Assembly: GCF_021155765.1 (NCBI RefSeq)
Contig: NC_060106.1
Span: forward strand, 5,525,501 to 5,589,500
Source of the DNA: Diprion similis
Taxonomy: Eukaryota > Arthropoda > Insecta > Hymenoptera > Diprionidae
Direction: 5' to 3'
Length of the DNA stretch: 64,000 nt
The notes beneath the pieces are model-generated. The model saw only the letters and a program-made list of their open reading frames with translations. It searched no databases and had not been told where the DNA came from. This document shows positions 1 to 13,579 of the stretch, piece by piece. The position numbers were made by a program, and so were the translations under genes. Each line of letters opens with the position of its first letter. Within the stretch, counting starts at the first letter, position 1.

Positions 1-1486
1 GGACAGACGGACGCGATCGGTTTCGCATCAAAGGCTTGTTTGTACAGGCGTGTTTCGTTGAGAATATAAAGAAAAATTCTCGTCCTGGGTAATGCAGCGT
101 CGGTAATGCTGTTTGCCAGAACGTAGAGGAAGAAGAGACTCGAAGAAGTTTGAATAGAGCCCGCATTCCGCATCGAATACGCTCGGCTGGAAAACTCATT
201 AGGGAGTTGGTTTGACTAAGGGTCGGGGGTTTCAGGCACTCAGCTGGTTACTGGCAACTGCCTCCTGCATTCAGGGCGGTGACCCATGGTAAGCAGAAGC
301 CAGTCTCGACCCGGCTACAAGGCGTTCGAATTGGCTTCAGGACAGAGGACGTCAAGTTCCAAGTCCTCAAGTAGCCTAGCGTTTGTTGGAGAAAAGACTT
401 CAAGGTCTCCGGGGACCAAAATGCAGGAACTAGTCTTTGCTCTTTCGTTAGTGAGAACAGTGATGTGCTTTTCGTGGAAGGTGAGCAGAGACGTGGGTGA
501 ATGCACTGAATTAGGAAAGGTAATCGCTTACCCGTTGCACCCTTTATAACGGCAAAAGCCCAGCCTTGGCCAACGCGTAAACTTTGACCTGATCTTTTGA
601 AGCGGACATTTGATCCCTGCAGTAGCTTTCATCAGCCGGGTTAACCTGATTACATCAAAGTGAAGGCAGTACGAGCTTTGAAAAAAGTAACCTCGGGAAA
701 AACTGCTCGGATATTCAGGATCCATTGAAACTTGGGTAAAACTCGAGTAATCCGGATTTTCTATTGGTAAAATTTAATGTAAGTATCTCTAGGGATTGAT
801 TCCCCGGATTTGGGAATCGGAAATGGTACTTCGGTTTAATGAACATCCATCAAACTTGGATATTACGACTTTCACGATGGACCGTACATTCGTATTCATT
901 ATTTATACTGGAAACGAAGTTTTGAAATGCTACTTAGGCTGCCATAGATACTCAAGTTCTTAAACACGTTATCAGACTTTTGTAGCTGATTTTAAGAGAG
1001 GAATCTAACAGATTTGCGGACTAGTTATTAAAGATCGTGAGTAAATTCAGGCGTAATTATACTTACAATTTGTTTATTTAATATTATCGGTTTTCTCTTA
1101 CACTAGAATTAAAATACAATGTCAATCTATAATACATATTTAAGTGTGAATATATCGCTGATTGTGAGTGTAGAATCAGAAATTTCAGTAACTGAATTTA
1201 ACTGAAATCGTAAGTAACGCAAGCTCTTAGGCCCCTCTTGAAACGTACTTTAAAGAGAATAATGAATATTTGCAAAAAGATTCAAGCCAATTTAGAAACT
1301 CTCAATATTTGTTCAACCTTAAAACAGCTTTCGTTGACCTTATTAAACCAATTGAATGATCCTTATGTAAATCCTTACTAATACAAAGAGCTGGCTAATG
1401 TTGTATGAAAAGTGACCACACAAATCGGTACCCTGATCCTGATCTTATCAATTATTTCAAGTCTTGATTAAAGAATAAGTAACATG
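1..1486. other. No supported gene; probable 3' flank of the protease gene
   Basis: I see no exon with matching splice sites and no recognisable protein here. The part next to 1486 should hold the 3' untranslated region of the minus-strand protease. No AATAAA lies close to the stop codon on that strand. The nearest canonical one is the complement of TTTATT at 1073-1078, about 410 bases downstream, so the poly(A) site is not settled. Short open stretches between 286 and 725 have no family resemblance. Confidence 0.5.
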
Positions 1487-4400
1487 CTACAAAGCGTTGG
1501 CTAAAAAGCCCATTTTACTACGAAGCCAAGGTACGAAGATAGACACCTTTGAAAATACTTCCGGAAATCCATCTGAACAGGCACCTGTACTAAACGAATC
1601 GATTCCAATCTGAGTCCTGCGTCCGTCAAGTTCGACCACAGTAAGAGCACCGCCGCTGTCACCCTGCGAATATAAAAGAAAAGAATGTTGTACATTTTTC
1701 GTGAACTGAACCATTTTTGGCAAAAAGTTTGCGAAATTTTCTTAAGGGGTTATATATTATAATTTATTGTAGAAAAATTTCAAATTCAATATTATTAATT
1801 TTTTTTCATATGATTTTTGGTACGTCTTAAGGAGTGTGTGTAAAAATTTTCACACGTTATTCTTCTTTGCATTGACTGATGTGCGATCGGCTGATATATG
1901 TATGTACGATTCTACAAATATGGTTGGTATAAAATAAAAAAATTAAAACAAATATCCTCGTTAACCATATGGTATTAGATATGGCGTGATGAAGGTTTTT
2001 TTCGTTTTTTGTCTTAGGTTACGAGAAAAAATTATTGAACTTTTTTTGTCATTATGGAATTAATAATGCGTATTATTATTAATACATATGTTGCACAAAA
2101 TACGTACTGACAAAATCGTCCGTCACGTTATAGTTAATACCAAGTAGTTGATGAGGACATTTTTATTTCATACCAACCATAGATACTTACGGAATCGTGT
2201 ATACCGATCGATCACCCATTAAAATTTTAATATTTTTTGAGAAATATTTTTACACACACTCCTTAAGGTGCACCTAAAACACATGTAAAAATTAATAATA
2301 TCGCATTTATAGCTTGTACGTTGCGTATTAATTTAAACGTAATAAATATATAAACGTTTACATAAAAAACATGTCCCTTGTGGATTAATGTTCGCAAAGA
2401 CGTACTTCAATTAGTACATAGCTTGTCTGAAATAAATTGGTAAAAAATAGTTTGTTTACACGCTGGTTACAGTAGTACAACCCCTTAAAGTTAATTAAAT
2501 AATGTTACTGCTTAAAAAAAAATGATTGTAAATTATTCACAATTGTAAAATTGCAACACCGTTTTCAAAGTTCTCTGTTTAAAAATGAAACCAATACGCG
2601 TCGTATTTAAAAAAAAAGGGAATTGAGGAAAGATCGATTTTTTGGGAGTCTTGCCGATTCACTCATGACTGTAATTTCATTCACTGATGATATCTAAGCC
2701 TCTTTGAGGCCAAAATTATCATATATTATTATTATTTTCGTCGAATATACTGAACTTCGAGTTTCTTTAGAATTTTAGACGTTTTTTATTCTTACTGATC
2801 AGGACTTGTCTCAAAATGGTTAAAATGGCAGCTTTACAATAATTCAGGAATGAAAAATGGAACAAATGCATAATGGCAGAAATGATTTCACTCCAAAATC
2901 GGTCAACAAAATACGAATAAACAAATTCGCATGAATTCGAATGTTTTCCACTCCACAAGTTTCTTCTACTTAAGGTTCGCGGAGTATGTGGAAAACATTA
3001 TCCAACAATTTCTCTCGAAAAACGGCTTTAATATCGCAAAACAAGTGATAACTAGAGCTGCATCAGAGACAGCCGAAAACTGAAACTTTTTCGTTTTGCG
3101 TTGTATCGATTTACGAAAAATTGGTCCACCAAAACTGTTCCTTTTGCAAGATTTAAAAAATAATTTCAACAATTTTTTTTGCGCAGTATTATGATTATAA
3201 AAAATGTAATAAATTTCAAAAAATATTTTTCAAAATGTAATCCAGTTCACAGAGAATACCCCACATTGAATTCCGTTCGGCGCACCCCTTGTATGCTAAA
3301 ATAAATACCAGAGAGATTTTTTCGCCGCTTCGTTGATGAAGAGAAAGGAAAAAAAACGACAACTTTCAATTCCACTTTCCGCGATAAAACATTCCTGTGA
3401 AACATTTGACGAAATGCAATAAAACGTTTTTACGAGGGGAATTTACGTTATTGTCTACCGATGCGTCTTCCTTAGTTTGGAAGAAATTCCCTTGGCACCT
3501 TGAGTAAAACTCAGGACGAGTGTTTGCTTTGAACTCTTATTATAAAAGCGGTAAAAAGGTACCAAGTCACACTACAATTGCCTCACCCGACACGGCGACT
3601 GATCCTTCGTCGTGTTTGCGCAAAGTTGAATGTTTCCGATGGCGTTGGGTACGGAGAACATCGTCGCACAATACTCGTTCGAAATTAACCGGAGATCTAA
3701 TTTCTGAAGTACAGTCGAGAGTTCTGGAGCGTCTGTAATGACACCGGCGTAATTAGCGTGTTAATTTACATCGTCATTGGGCCGGCTAATTTCTTACCAT
3801 CTCGATCCAAACCCCATCCGGTAAGGGTCGCTGTTTGAAGGTTCAGCTTATTGTCCTTCCAGTGAGGGGCCGATGCTAGCCGAATTGTTCTTACCCAAGC
3901 TGTAATCAAAATTCAATCAAAACAGTGAATAGTTGAATACGGGCAGCGGCGAGCAACTGCCACGTTCAGTCAAGTAACAGGGGTTGAAAAATTGGCAAGC
4001 GTGGAGAGAACAGCCGATTCCAAGACGTGCATAAAATCTGTATTTATTAAAAAATGATGGCAAAATAAAAAACCGTTTCAGTCATGGAGACGATAATATT
4101 TTCTCCGATGATTTGTTTCACACTCTTGCAATTCTTCTCTTCCACCCCCGCCGATTTTTCTCGTCTACTCAAGGGGAGCAGAACGCTAATGTGATGGGCT
4201 TGCGAGATAATGGCTTTAAAAGCATAAACGCCATGCGTACGTGTTGGGAAAAAGGGAATACTCAGACGCAGCAGAGCGATGTCGTTCTTGTAACTCTTTG
4301 GGACAAAATCCTCGTGGATGATCACCGTTGTCGTGTTTCTAGATTGCCGCGTCGTCTCAGAACATTCGAACAACTCGTGAGCCCCCATGATGACGTGAAA

Positions 4401-5949
4401 ATTGCTGAACCTGCGCCAGTGAAGAAACAGTTCGTATTGTAAAAAATTGCGATGTTAACATTCATCAAAATTCATCGTTATGAACTACTCAATTTTTGGG
4501 ATCGATTCAACAGCAGCTGATAGTGTTGCATTGGCATCATGAGATTTTAGACTGACAGCAAATTATAGTGTATAGATATCCACACCGCATTTTTACCCAT
4601 TTATCAATCTGATCCTGGTGGATCTATTAGTATTCAGAGGATGAGGGTGAATAAAAAATCAACCTTTGTAAATGCTGTAACGTATCTTTGGTTCATATTT
4701 CTCACTATGAAACTATTGACTTGACATCATGAGACAAGTGATTTCTTTGTTCTCTTCTCGTTTATAACCTCCTGATGAGTGACATCTCGAAATTCTAATG
4801 AGGCTTAAAGAAATGTGAAAAAATGTACCTTCTAGAGAATTCACTGTTCTTCATAACAGCTAATTCTCGTTACCAAATACGTAACATAAGCGCCTTTGGA
4901 GTCGAGATCCGGTTTCCAGGGCGGCTAATTGGCGTAATGAGGATTAGGTGAGTATTGATTGGAGTAATCCAATTAGCTCACCGATAGACGCAGTGGGCAG
5001 CGGTCAAGACGTAGAAAGGTGACACCAAGGATCCACCGCAGAAGAAAATGCCTTCCGCCCAAATGGCTGCAACCCAAGGAAACTCTCCTGGAGCTGCATC
5101 GTGGCCTCCTAGGATACGCTGATGGGGTAAGGCTTCGAACTCGTTGATCTACGATAAAAGTTTTATGCGACGTCAGATATTGTGCAAAGTTTTCTAAGCC
5201 GAGTTCGGAGCCAAAGATTGTCCGAGCTTTTGCATAACGCGAACTGCATTCGTGAAGTGTAAAATTTGGGTGTGGGTCCAAAAGTGAAATTGCTACCGAG
5301 TAAAAGGTTTCAATGTCCAATTTTCAAAGATGCATAAAGCAGTTTTGTGGAATCTCAAAATGCAGGTAGTTCAATTATAGAATAGTCGAATAATTTACAA
5401 ATAGGTAAAGTATTGAAAGCCAAAAAATGATGACAATTCTATGTCATTCATTTTAACAATTTTGTATTTTAGCTTTCTATACTTTGACCGTTTTTTATTT
5501 TTTCGTCCAATACATCGACTTTCAGGATTTCGAAATACCATACAACAGATTATTCATCTTTGAAAATTGGGTTTTTTCTTACCATTCTACTCTGTTCCTC
5601 TCTGCATGTCAACATGTCATGCAGAGAGGAAGAATATACCAGAAGGAGAAACCATCCCACGTAAATTGTTCAGTGACAAAAAGTAACAATGAGAGTCGAA
5701 ATCGTGGGAACAAAAGTTCAAAAATACAAGAATAACAGCACGCGAATAGGTGCAGAATGCCATGCGTATAGACAAAACGGGTATGACGAATCATTGTTCT
5801 CCGTTCTGAAGCTGAAGCAGTGATTTCAAAAACTGAACTTTCATTTTTTCTATCGCACTGCATTTGCCCAATCGCTATAGGAAACCCTACAGACGGGGTT
5901 TTATTACCGAGAACAAGAGAGCGGAAAACGCAGCCAACAGCCACCGCAT
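1487..5949 (-). CDS. Secreted brachyurin-like chymotrypsin-family serine protease, six exons
   Basis: Exons read on the minus strand: 5949-5908, 5148-4982, 4410-4241, 3899-3798, 3732-3587, 1663-1487. All introns are GT-AG, the phases close, and the sum is 804 nt, giving 267 residues. Exon 1 is a signal peptide ([14 protein letters not shown]). A short propeptide ends in Arg before ILGG (residue 26), the zymogen cleavage site. The triad is His66 (TAAHC), Asp113 (NDIALL) and Ser212 (GDSGG). The three usual disulfides are present (CGGS to AAHC, EYC to QLC, PCR to GAC), plus an apparently unpaired Cys86. Ser lies at the position of residue 189, and the motif C-x-x-G-F-P-E puts Glu at 226, where crab collagenase (brachyurin) has Asp. 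The enzyme should be a secreted endopeptidase, probably digestive. The weakest splice site is the donor of exon 3 (GTACGC). The last intron (1664-3586) carries a TIR element. Confidence 0.93.
1831..2262. mobile_element. TTAA-flanked MITE-like element in the protease's last intron
   Basis: The left end (GGAGTGTGTGTAAAAAT) and the right end are inverted copies, each flanked by TTAA (1827-1830 and 2263-2266). The inverted similarity continues imperfectly inward: a TATGGTTGGTATAAAATAAA-like stretch near 1919 faces its complement near 2161-2182. At 432 bp, with no open frame of note, this fits a non-autonomous element. TTAA flanks are the target site of piggyBac-type transposases, so I infer that superfamily. 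The outer CTTAAGG is partly palindromic, which weakens the target-duplication argument. Confidence 0.7.
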
Positions 5950-5956
5950 TATTAAG

Positions 5957-5989
5957 ACTGAAAAGCTACTTTCACTGAAAGCTTTTATA
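5957..5989 (-). promoter_or_regulatory. TATA box plus TCAGT initiator of the protease gene
   Basis: On the minus strand TATAAAAG occupies 5989-5982, and an arthropod initiator TCAGT occupies 5961-5957. This places the likely start base (A at 5959) 30 bases from the first T of the TATA box. The ATG at 5949 follows after only about 10 nt, so the predicted 5' untranslated leader is very short. The spacing matches a focused arthropod core promoter. It also independently supports the chosen signal-peptide exon as the true first coding exon. Confidence 0.75.
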
Positions 5990-8400
5990 CTTATACGGCT
6001 GTGATTATCTAAAATATGCCGACTCCCCGTCTTTTAGGTTTTCGAGTTGGTTAAACTGCTTGTAACCGCTCACCTCCTTCCAAGGTACACGTGCGAAATA
6101 TAGGACAATTAAGATTGCAACTGCTTATCAATTCAAATAAATTTGAGTGTCAAAGATAGGGAAAGACAGAGAAAACAAGAAACACGAAACGTTATAAACG
6201 GCGTGTAGTTGGCTATCCGCGATTAAGATGGTATATATTTATATCCATTATTGTAAATAGCGTGTAGTGGACGACGGATAAGGAGACGCAGGTATAATGG
6301 AACCTTAGAATGAAATTTTTACCCTTCTTTCGCGTCCCCAACTCAAACCCAACGCGTGTCGAAAACAAACGGAATTGCGAGAAAGAGTTTGAAAATTTTC
6401 TCCCTTCAGAGAGGGTGAATTTTTGTCTTCAACTCAGCTTCTACGAAAGAAGTATACGAGGTGCTTACGAGTTTTCCATCGTCTGTCTTTGGCAGTTTTC
6501 TTTCAGAGAACGTGCATTGGAGATGGACGAAGAAAACGGAATTACATCAGACTTTCAAACTCTAGTTTTAATTGCGCAACGAGAGTGAAGTTTCAACTTG
6601 TATAAAATTATCGTAATGGATTCTTAAATCAAAGAACATGATAACGCATAAGGATTAAAAATTTTCACCTGCTTTTGTACACAATTGCTAAAATGTGGAC
6701 AGCGATTTACCGGTAAAAAAATAATTACGGACGTTAACTTGGACGACAGACCTAACCAGCTTGGGCTGTTCCCTTTACATCTAGAGAGGATGTTTAACTT
6801 GTTCACAACTTACCTGATAATCGCGTTAACCGGTCATTGTATCGGTGCGCGAAGAGTTAACTATATTCAGACATTTTATGGTTTCCTGATAATAGTCGAC
6901 CGGTTTATTTTTTTTCGCGTTCATTATAACGAAATAATAGCATAAACTGAATACCTCCGATTTATTTATTTATTTATTTATTTTTCTATCGCTCCAATTG
7001 CCGTAAGATCAATTTAATTGACGTTGCACGTTACGTGCGGAGAACAAATTTTATCTTTTCTAAACCTCCATACTTCAATGATTGGTAGACACAGCGTTTA
7101 AATAGGCGCTTGAAATAATAATTTATTAGCTACAAGCATTTATTATTATAACAACCTGCATAAATGATGCGAACAAGTTTTAGCCGTGAACCTTTTATAC
7201 AGCAGAGAGAGAGAGAAAAAATCGTTGAAGCAAAGTGCCAATTGGAATGGCACAGGCGTAACTTCGAGTTTCTAATTACGCGATGCCCTCCGTACATCAA
7301 TACAGCCAATAGAATCACGAGTGGTTGAACCGTTCATCAAATACCATTCTCAAGAGTGGCGATGGATCCAAGTGTGTCAAATGATTCGAGTAAATTCCAA
7401 CGTCGTTTGCTTAGTAACGAACTTTTTCTTGTTCCATTTCAAATTCGACACTCCAGGTTTCCGTAGCACAAACTGTTCTCCACGACCCCTTCACTGCACT
7501 TCGTGATGTATCAGCAATCACTTTATATCAAAATGTAGACGTTGAACAATTCGACGAAGTCCAACACGTATCGCAAACTGTTAAATTTATCTTCGGTCAT
7601 TAAAGTCAGAACTGGTGAAATCAATTTCCTACACACCACGTCACGCGTTCGCAGTAATTAATGGGGTTCAGGAACGGACAGTAAATTGCAATCAGACCCG
7701 TGTAGCCGTAAATGAAAGAGAGTATTCCCGGAATTGGATATAGCATGACGTGCGATGCAGTATAACTGTGAAAATATTTCGCACGGACACCTGTGCGCTG
7801 CGAATTCCATATCATTTCTTGTCAGGCAATATGTCAACCAATATGTTAACAATCCGGTACACAAGTGATTATGATGGGTTATTCGGAGACCAAAAGATGG
7901 TTAAAAATTGTAACAGTTTCATTGCGTCATCGAAATTATAAAAGTGTGGCATATTTTTCGTTTTGGCATAGAAGAAGAACTCTTTTGTGTTCATATGTCA
8001 TCTGATATGTCAGAATCATGAGCTGGACAATCGGGGAATATCGTCATTAATCCAGTCCTACAAGTCAGATAGTTACTGTAGAACTGAATATTTTCTCCTG
8101 ATGGAATACTTGTATAAGGAAGTAGTCCTGGAGATTCGATACTTCAAGTCAAATTTGATCCAATCGACAAGCCGTCACTGCATTGACTTAGAAATTTTTA
8201 GGATACTTCTTCTTATTGTTTTGAATACTTTGGTATGAGTTAAGTTTACAACCAAATGCCGATATCACTGGGAAGTAAAAAACCGTCTAAGACCCATCGA
8301 AAAATTTGTTTTGACTTGCAATCCGAACAATAAATGGATCATAGCGTAAATCACACGTGATATGACATTAAAAAAATCGCTTTAACTGCATTCCAACAGA
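5990..8400. other. Intergenic region upstream of the protease; no gene seen
   Basis: No exon with convincing splice sites or family resemblance was found on either strand. Open stretches of 60-90 codons occur in several overlapping frames, as expected by chance in DNA of this composition. The part next to 5990 should contain the protease's distal regulatory DNA. A tetranucleotide repeat lies at 6961-6982. Confidence 0.5.
6961..6982. repeat. (TTTA)n microsatellite
   Basis: Five uninterrupted TTTA units plus a partial unit. No gene overlaps it. Confidence 0.9.
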
Positions 8401-8671
8401 ACTTGTGTACAACAAGTATTGTAAAGTGTGTGACACAAGTGTTCCCACAATTTTTAATATGTAAGTACATCTACATACCTATACTTGTTGCTCAAAGATG
8501 GCGCTTTGAGTACGCTTCAGACACAATAGTTGGTACTATAACGCACGAGTTGAGCGCAGCGATTTCGCACGCGCTAAAAAATCGTAGTCGAAGATCGGTT
8601 CTTAAGGTTGCAGGAGTAGTTGAAGTGAAGTGAAACTGTCGAGAGTTTACGGATGTAACGTTTCTTTACAG

Positions 8672-8753
8672 TATAAATAAGATCTGCAAGGTCTTGAGAT
8701 GGCTCTGATCGTTGACCAGACTCGTTATCACGTGGTATCGACTGCCGAACGCG
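8672..8753 (+). CDS. Candidate alternative first coding exon of the SV2-like transporter
   Basis: A pyrimidine-rich acceptor ending in TTTACAG at 8671 opens this exon. ATG is at 8699, and the frame MALIVDQTRYHVVSTAER runs to a strong donor (G|GTAAGTG) after 8753. An upstream GTAAGT donor at 8461 could close a non-coding leader exon, leaving a 211-nt intron. The coding part ends in phase 1 with G, exactly like the transporter's exon 1 (14829-14871), so it would join exon 2 at 14962 in frame, giving ...AERENESAEAAVDF. The resulting protein would have 538 residues instead of 534. Alternatively it joins an acceptor at 9722 and stops at 9775, giving a 35-residue peptide. The splice sites and frame are seen; the link to the transporter is inference. 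Confidence 0.4.
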
Positions 8754-11700
8754 GTAAGTGAAATTCGAATCATATCTCTACCAAAACTGTTCTTTCTTTC
8801 AAATATCAATTCATCGGGTAATTGGCATTCATCCTCCTTCACAAATGGACTAAATCATTGATCTACATTGATAGAATAGTCGCATGACTCTGCATTGATA
8901 TCGGAGTCGTCAAAGCGGCGGCAAAAGCCTATGAATTCCAACCTTTCAAGCTTATATATTACGTACCCGCCTCGTTCAATTTCCTCTTACGAAACGATTG
9001 CACAATTTTTAGTGGTCATAAGGCGTTTTATGTTCGCGCAGAGATTGCGCTTTGAGTTGAGCACGAAATATAATTTTCCACGTTGTATATCGTATTGTTC
9101 ATCACATTGACATTGTAGTTCTAGGTCGAATCACTACGCCATGACTTTCACCGAGTGATTTTTCGAACTAGCATGTATCACTATGTAGTCATCACGAGTT
9201 AAGGTATATCACTGACGTTTTCCATGTTCCGCAAACTCATCGGGTACCAAAGTTTTTAATCAAAGTCCAATTTTTTGCTGGCTCAATGACGCTGCAGCCA
9301 CGTGACTTCCGGAACACAAATGACCGCAATTAAAGTTTACAAACACACGCCAATCGTCGATTATATACTGCATTGTATAGTCACGTAGTCAGTTGATTGA
9401 CGAGCCGTTCTCTCCGGCGGTTCTTAGTCGAGTTCTTGTAGCGGCTCTTTGACATTGAAAATATCAAGATCAAGTCTCGCCGAAATTAAGAACGACTGGG
9501 AAATGTGTCTTGATTCAAGGACTACCACTACATGAATCAACAATCTTTTCTTTCTTTGTCCCGGTATCAAAATTGTTGCCTAAAATTCAGTCAAACTTTC
9601 AGTCTAACGCATTTGCGTATGGTAGGGATCTGTCTGAACAAAGAGAAACTTTACTTTTAGGTTCTTCTATGTCTTTTGAGATAAGGATTGTATGATACGT
9701 TTACTAACTCAAATATTTGCAGCCGTTATTCGAGGGGACAGCATATTATTAGCGGCACAAAACTACACGATATAAATTTCACAGAAGGCCTGCATTGACT
9801 TCGATTTGTTTTAAACCTGGTTTTGGCCACAATATACAACGCCATGAACTTGTAATGATAATAAAACAAAGTGTTTAGGCGCAGACCAGGTGTGTATAAT
9901 CATTTTAGGAAGCCTGAAGTCCGTAGGTTGCAGTGGAATCGAGTCCGAAGGGAAAATGCAATCTCAGTGGATTTGGTTTCCACCTTCAATTCCTCATTCC
10001 CGTCGTTCATCCAGACTGCGCATGATAAGCAAACTGCGAGAATGCGCTTTAGTCGGCATGTAATTGAACAATCTCTCGACTTTCCAATTAACGCGCACGT
10101 CAAGTGCAATCGGCATGAATCTGCGTGAATCTGAGGCTTCGTTTTGCGAATAGGTTTATTTGTATATGGTAAAATTATCGAACGCCCGGGCTTCAGAAAG
10201 ACCTTCAATTAATCCTAATAATAAACGAACAGACATAACTAACTCGTGACCGCCGCCAGCGCTACACTTTTCATGTAAGTGTTAGATACTTGATGCTCCT
10301 TGGCGTAATGTCCGCGTGATCTTTGATGGGCACTTGAGTGTGGCTCTAACTATGTTATGAGAGGCGATCTAATGAAAGTCTGATACCTATATTCGCGGTA
10401 ACACGGGAGCGACTTTCACGCGTTACCGATTCGGTTAAATGGTTTTGAAAATCCTTAAATTTTGGTAGAAAATTGCAGAAAATTGATTCAACCACTCAAA
10501 ATGATTGGACTGATCAATCCCTCCACAAGAATGTTGTTCAGAATAAATTTGGTTACAATTCACGTTTTGTCTCGTTCAAATTAAATGAAAAACAAAATTA
10601 TCAAGCAATTCGCGATGGTATGAGATTTATTCTAAAATAATGAAAAGTCCTGACGGTCGGTACAAGTTTCAACGGTTTCGATCATTGAAGATTTCACATA
10701 TACCAACGGAGATCTTCGAATTAGTTACCGACCGAATCGACCAATTCGATGTTTCTGCAAAACAGCTCCCAATTTCAAAATAAATCTTAAACATTTATCA
10801 CTCACTAGTCTAGTCGATATCGAAACCTACTCGATCATCAAAATTCAAAACAAACATACAAATTATATCTGGGCAAAGGGAAAAATTTACCCACTTATTC
10901 AGCTGCTGGCACTGCAGCTAGTTTGGAAGGAAAATAAATTACGAATTCTCTGATGAATTTTAATCATGTAATATGAATGAAATGGGCATCCTTAAAGAAA
11001 TTCAAACGTGGGTGAACTCATCTATAAAGTGGCACCATCTTTCGTGGATTCCAAGTCACATCAGTCATATCCATACCTTCTACGAATACACGCATGCATA
11101 TCAGTGACAACATATTAAGCTTCTTTATATTTACGTTTGATGACTATCAGCTAATCCAACGGCTACTATAGTCGCAGCAATTCTAAGTACGAAAATTTCA
11201 ACACGTGCAAAAGCGTCTCTGTATGGTGGATATGGTGGTAATTCGTAGAGCCTTTTCTCTCGAGTCTATATTTGCAAGCTGCCAAATTATCTGCCGAGAC
11301 ATGCTCCTTGATAAGGACTGTAAAGAAATTAGAAAAAAACTAGACGCCGTGGTCGAAGCAATAAAAAACCTTTATCATACATATATTAGCTAACGACGCT
11401 GGCTTTATCCTAACTTTTATCAATATACTTAGTTCTAATTATATACTCATAGATATGTTATAATTCGTCGATTCTAATCGGTTGAATTCCCGAGGCATCA
11501 TGCAGACAATCCAACACGGCCAGCAAGTCAGAGAACTTTTCGAAAAAATGTACGGACTAAAAAAACGCAAACAAAATTTAATCCGAGTGGAATAAAGAAA
11601 AACGATCAACGTGAATTGTTTACACGTGCTTATTATAATATCGTGGCAGTTTTTTTTTCAATTTTGTAATGTTTTCAACACAATTATACTTCCACAATCC

Positions 11701-13579
11701 AGTTTTACTAGCAAGCTTGTTGAATGAAGTAAGGTGGATTGGTGCGAATTTTTGATTAAACCAAAAAACAGCAAGAACTGATCATGATCGAAAATTTGAA
11801 GTTGACCTTTGGTGGTGGATGATGTACAAATCAGAAATACGTTGATAGTATGTTTCTTCAATAATGGATGGTAAGGTTGTACAATTTTCAACATAGATCT
11901 AGTTGAAGGTAACCATAGAGATGCCACGGTCGGTATTTTGGTTGAGTCTCACCACGTATCGATGTTTGTACAAAGCAGCTACAGTCATGATGACGTACAG
12001 ATATCAAAGCAGTTAATTATGAGCAAGATTAATACTCAGAGAGTGCTTCAGACAGCCGACAGACGATTGCCACATCCTCCTATTGACGGAACACACAAAT
12101 TTCAAAATATTTGCTTAAATGCGCTCAACTAAATACGGGGTATTAGAACTGATAAAGGTTTGATAAGCATATTGTTCCAAATCGTAGCCTGATGAGCTCA
12201 GTGGTTGACGACGAGACAAGGACAAGCAGAATTGGAGGAAAGCGATAAATCTATTCATTAAAGCAATCGACGACCGACTAGGAAAATTATTATCAAGGCA
12301 TGGCAAAGAGCGTAAAATATTTCCGGCTGGTTTAACTTGTTATCGGTAATCCGTTTTCGAGGAACTCTTAAATTGCTTTGGCCAATAATAAAACAGGTTT
12401 ATTAAGGGCTGTATCGAGTCTGCAGGTGATTTTATTACCATTCAGAAAATCATGTAATACATTTAAAGAATTTAATTATAGCATATATGTTGATATCAAG
12501 AGATAACGTGATTATATAGACTGTTTTAATTTTCATTGGCGGGAGATAAGGGCGACTGTAATAAGCCTTTGCTCTTGAACTCGGTGACTAGGAACTAGCC
12601 TAATATGGCTAAAACTGAAAATAATGCTGATTGAAAATTGCACAAACTATTACAGCTAACAATCGGCTAGAAAATGAAGAATGAAGTCTGATTGTGAGTG
12701 CAATTATACGCACGTGGAAACAGCAGCTAGAGGCTTATCTGCAAATCTAGGGGCTGTAAATCTTAATATGAAGGTCTCGCTTATTGTTGGCCTCGCACTT
12801 GTCACACCCAAGTCACCTAGCGAAACTGTCAACTGGTAAACTAAACTGTAGTAAGATGGAGACCCAAGTACTTGCTCGAACAGTACGTTGTTGGTTGTGT
12901 AGCTGTGCGCAGGGTAAATGTCGATTGCTTCTCGAGCCATAAAGCTGCGTTAAGACATTCCCAACTAATACCCTACTAGTGAAAAGTGCAAAGTAGAAAA
13001 GTTGGAGAAATCGAGTGTCGTAGTCTGATTCTGTGACGTGTTGCTGGTCAAGTAATGTGCATGTGGATAATACAAGAGTAAAGCAGAGCAGTCTCGAAAA
13101 TTTTACTAAAAATGGTTCAATCGATTGCATTCACTTAGGGTATGATTAGCACTATTAAAGTTGATTTGGAAAAGATTTTTCACCGTACGTAAGAACTGAG
13201 ATGGAAGACAGCGGAGTGCCAGGAATATCAGTGTCTATAGATTCGCTATTCAAGTTTTAGTTGGCTACGAAACTGGGCCAAACTCGTGGAGATCTTGAGT
13301 TATAGCCGGTCTAATTTATCCTTGGCATTTAATGCGAGATTTCAAACTCCGGGGTAATTGATGATCGCCTATGAAAACTCATCATCGGACAGGTATTCGC
13401 GTCGTTTAGATAAAATTACAGGGAATATGTAGTATGAGGGTGTGTTAAAAGAAATCGAAATTTTTTTTTTCTTCACTCTACGCTCAGAATATCACAGAAA
13501 ATGACCAAAGGAACATCCTGTCCAAAGCGGAGCCCATCATTTTAATTTTCAGAGGTCCTCCATCAAACCTAAAATTTTC

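Noticed and set aside
4113..4442. 109-codon plus-strand frame
   Set aside because: It is a shadow of the protease's Asp exon on the minus strand.
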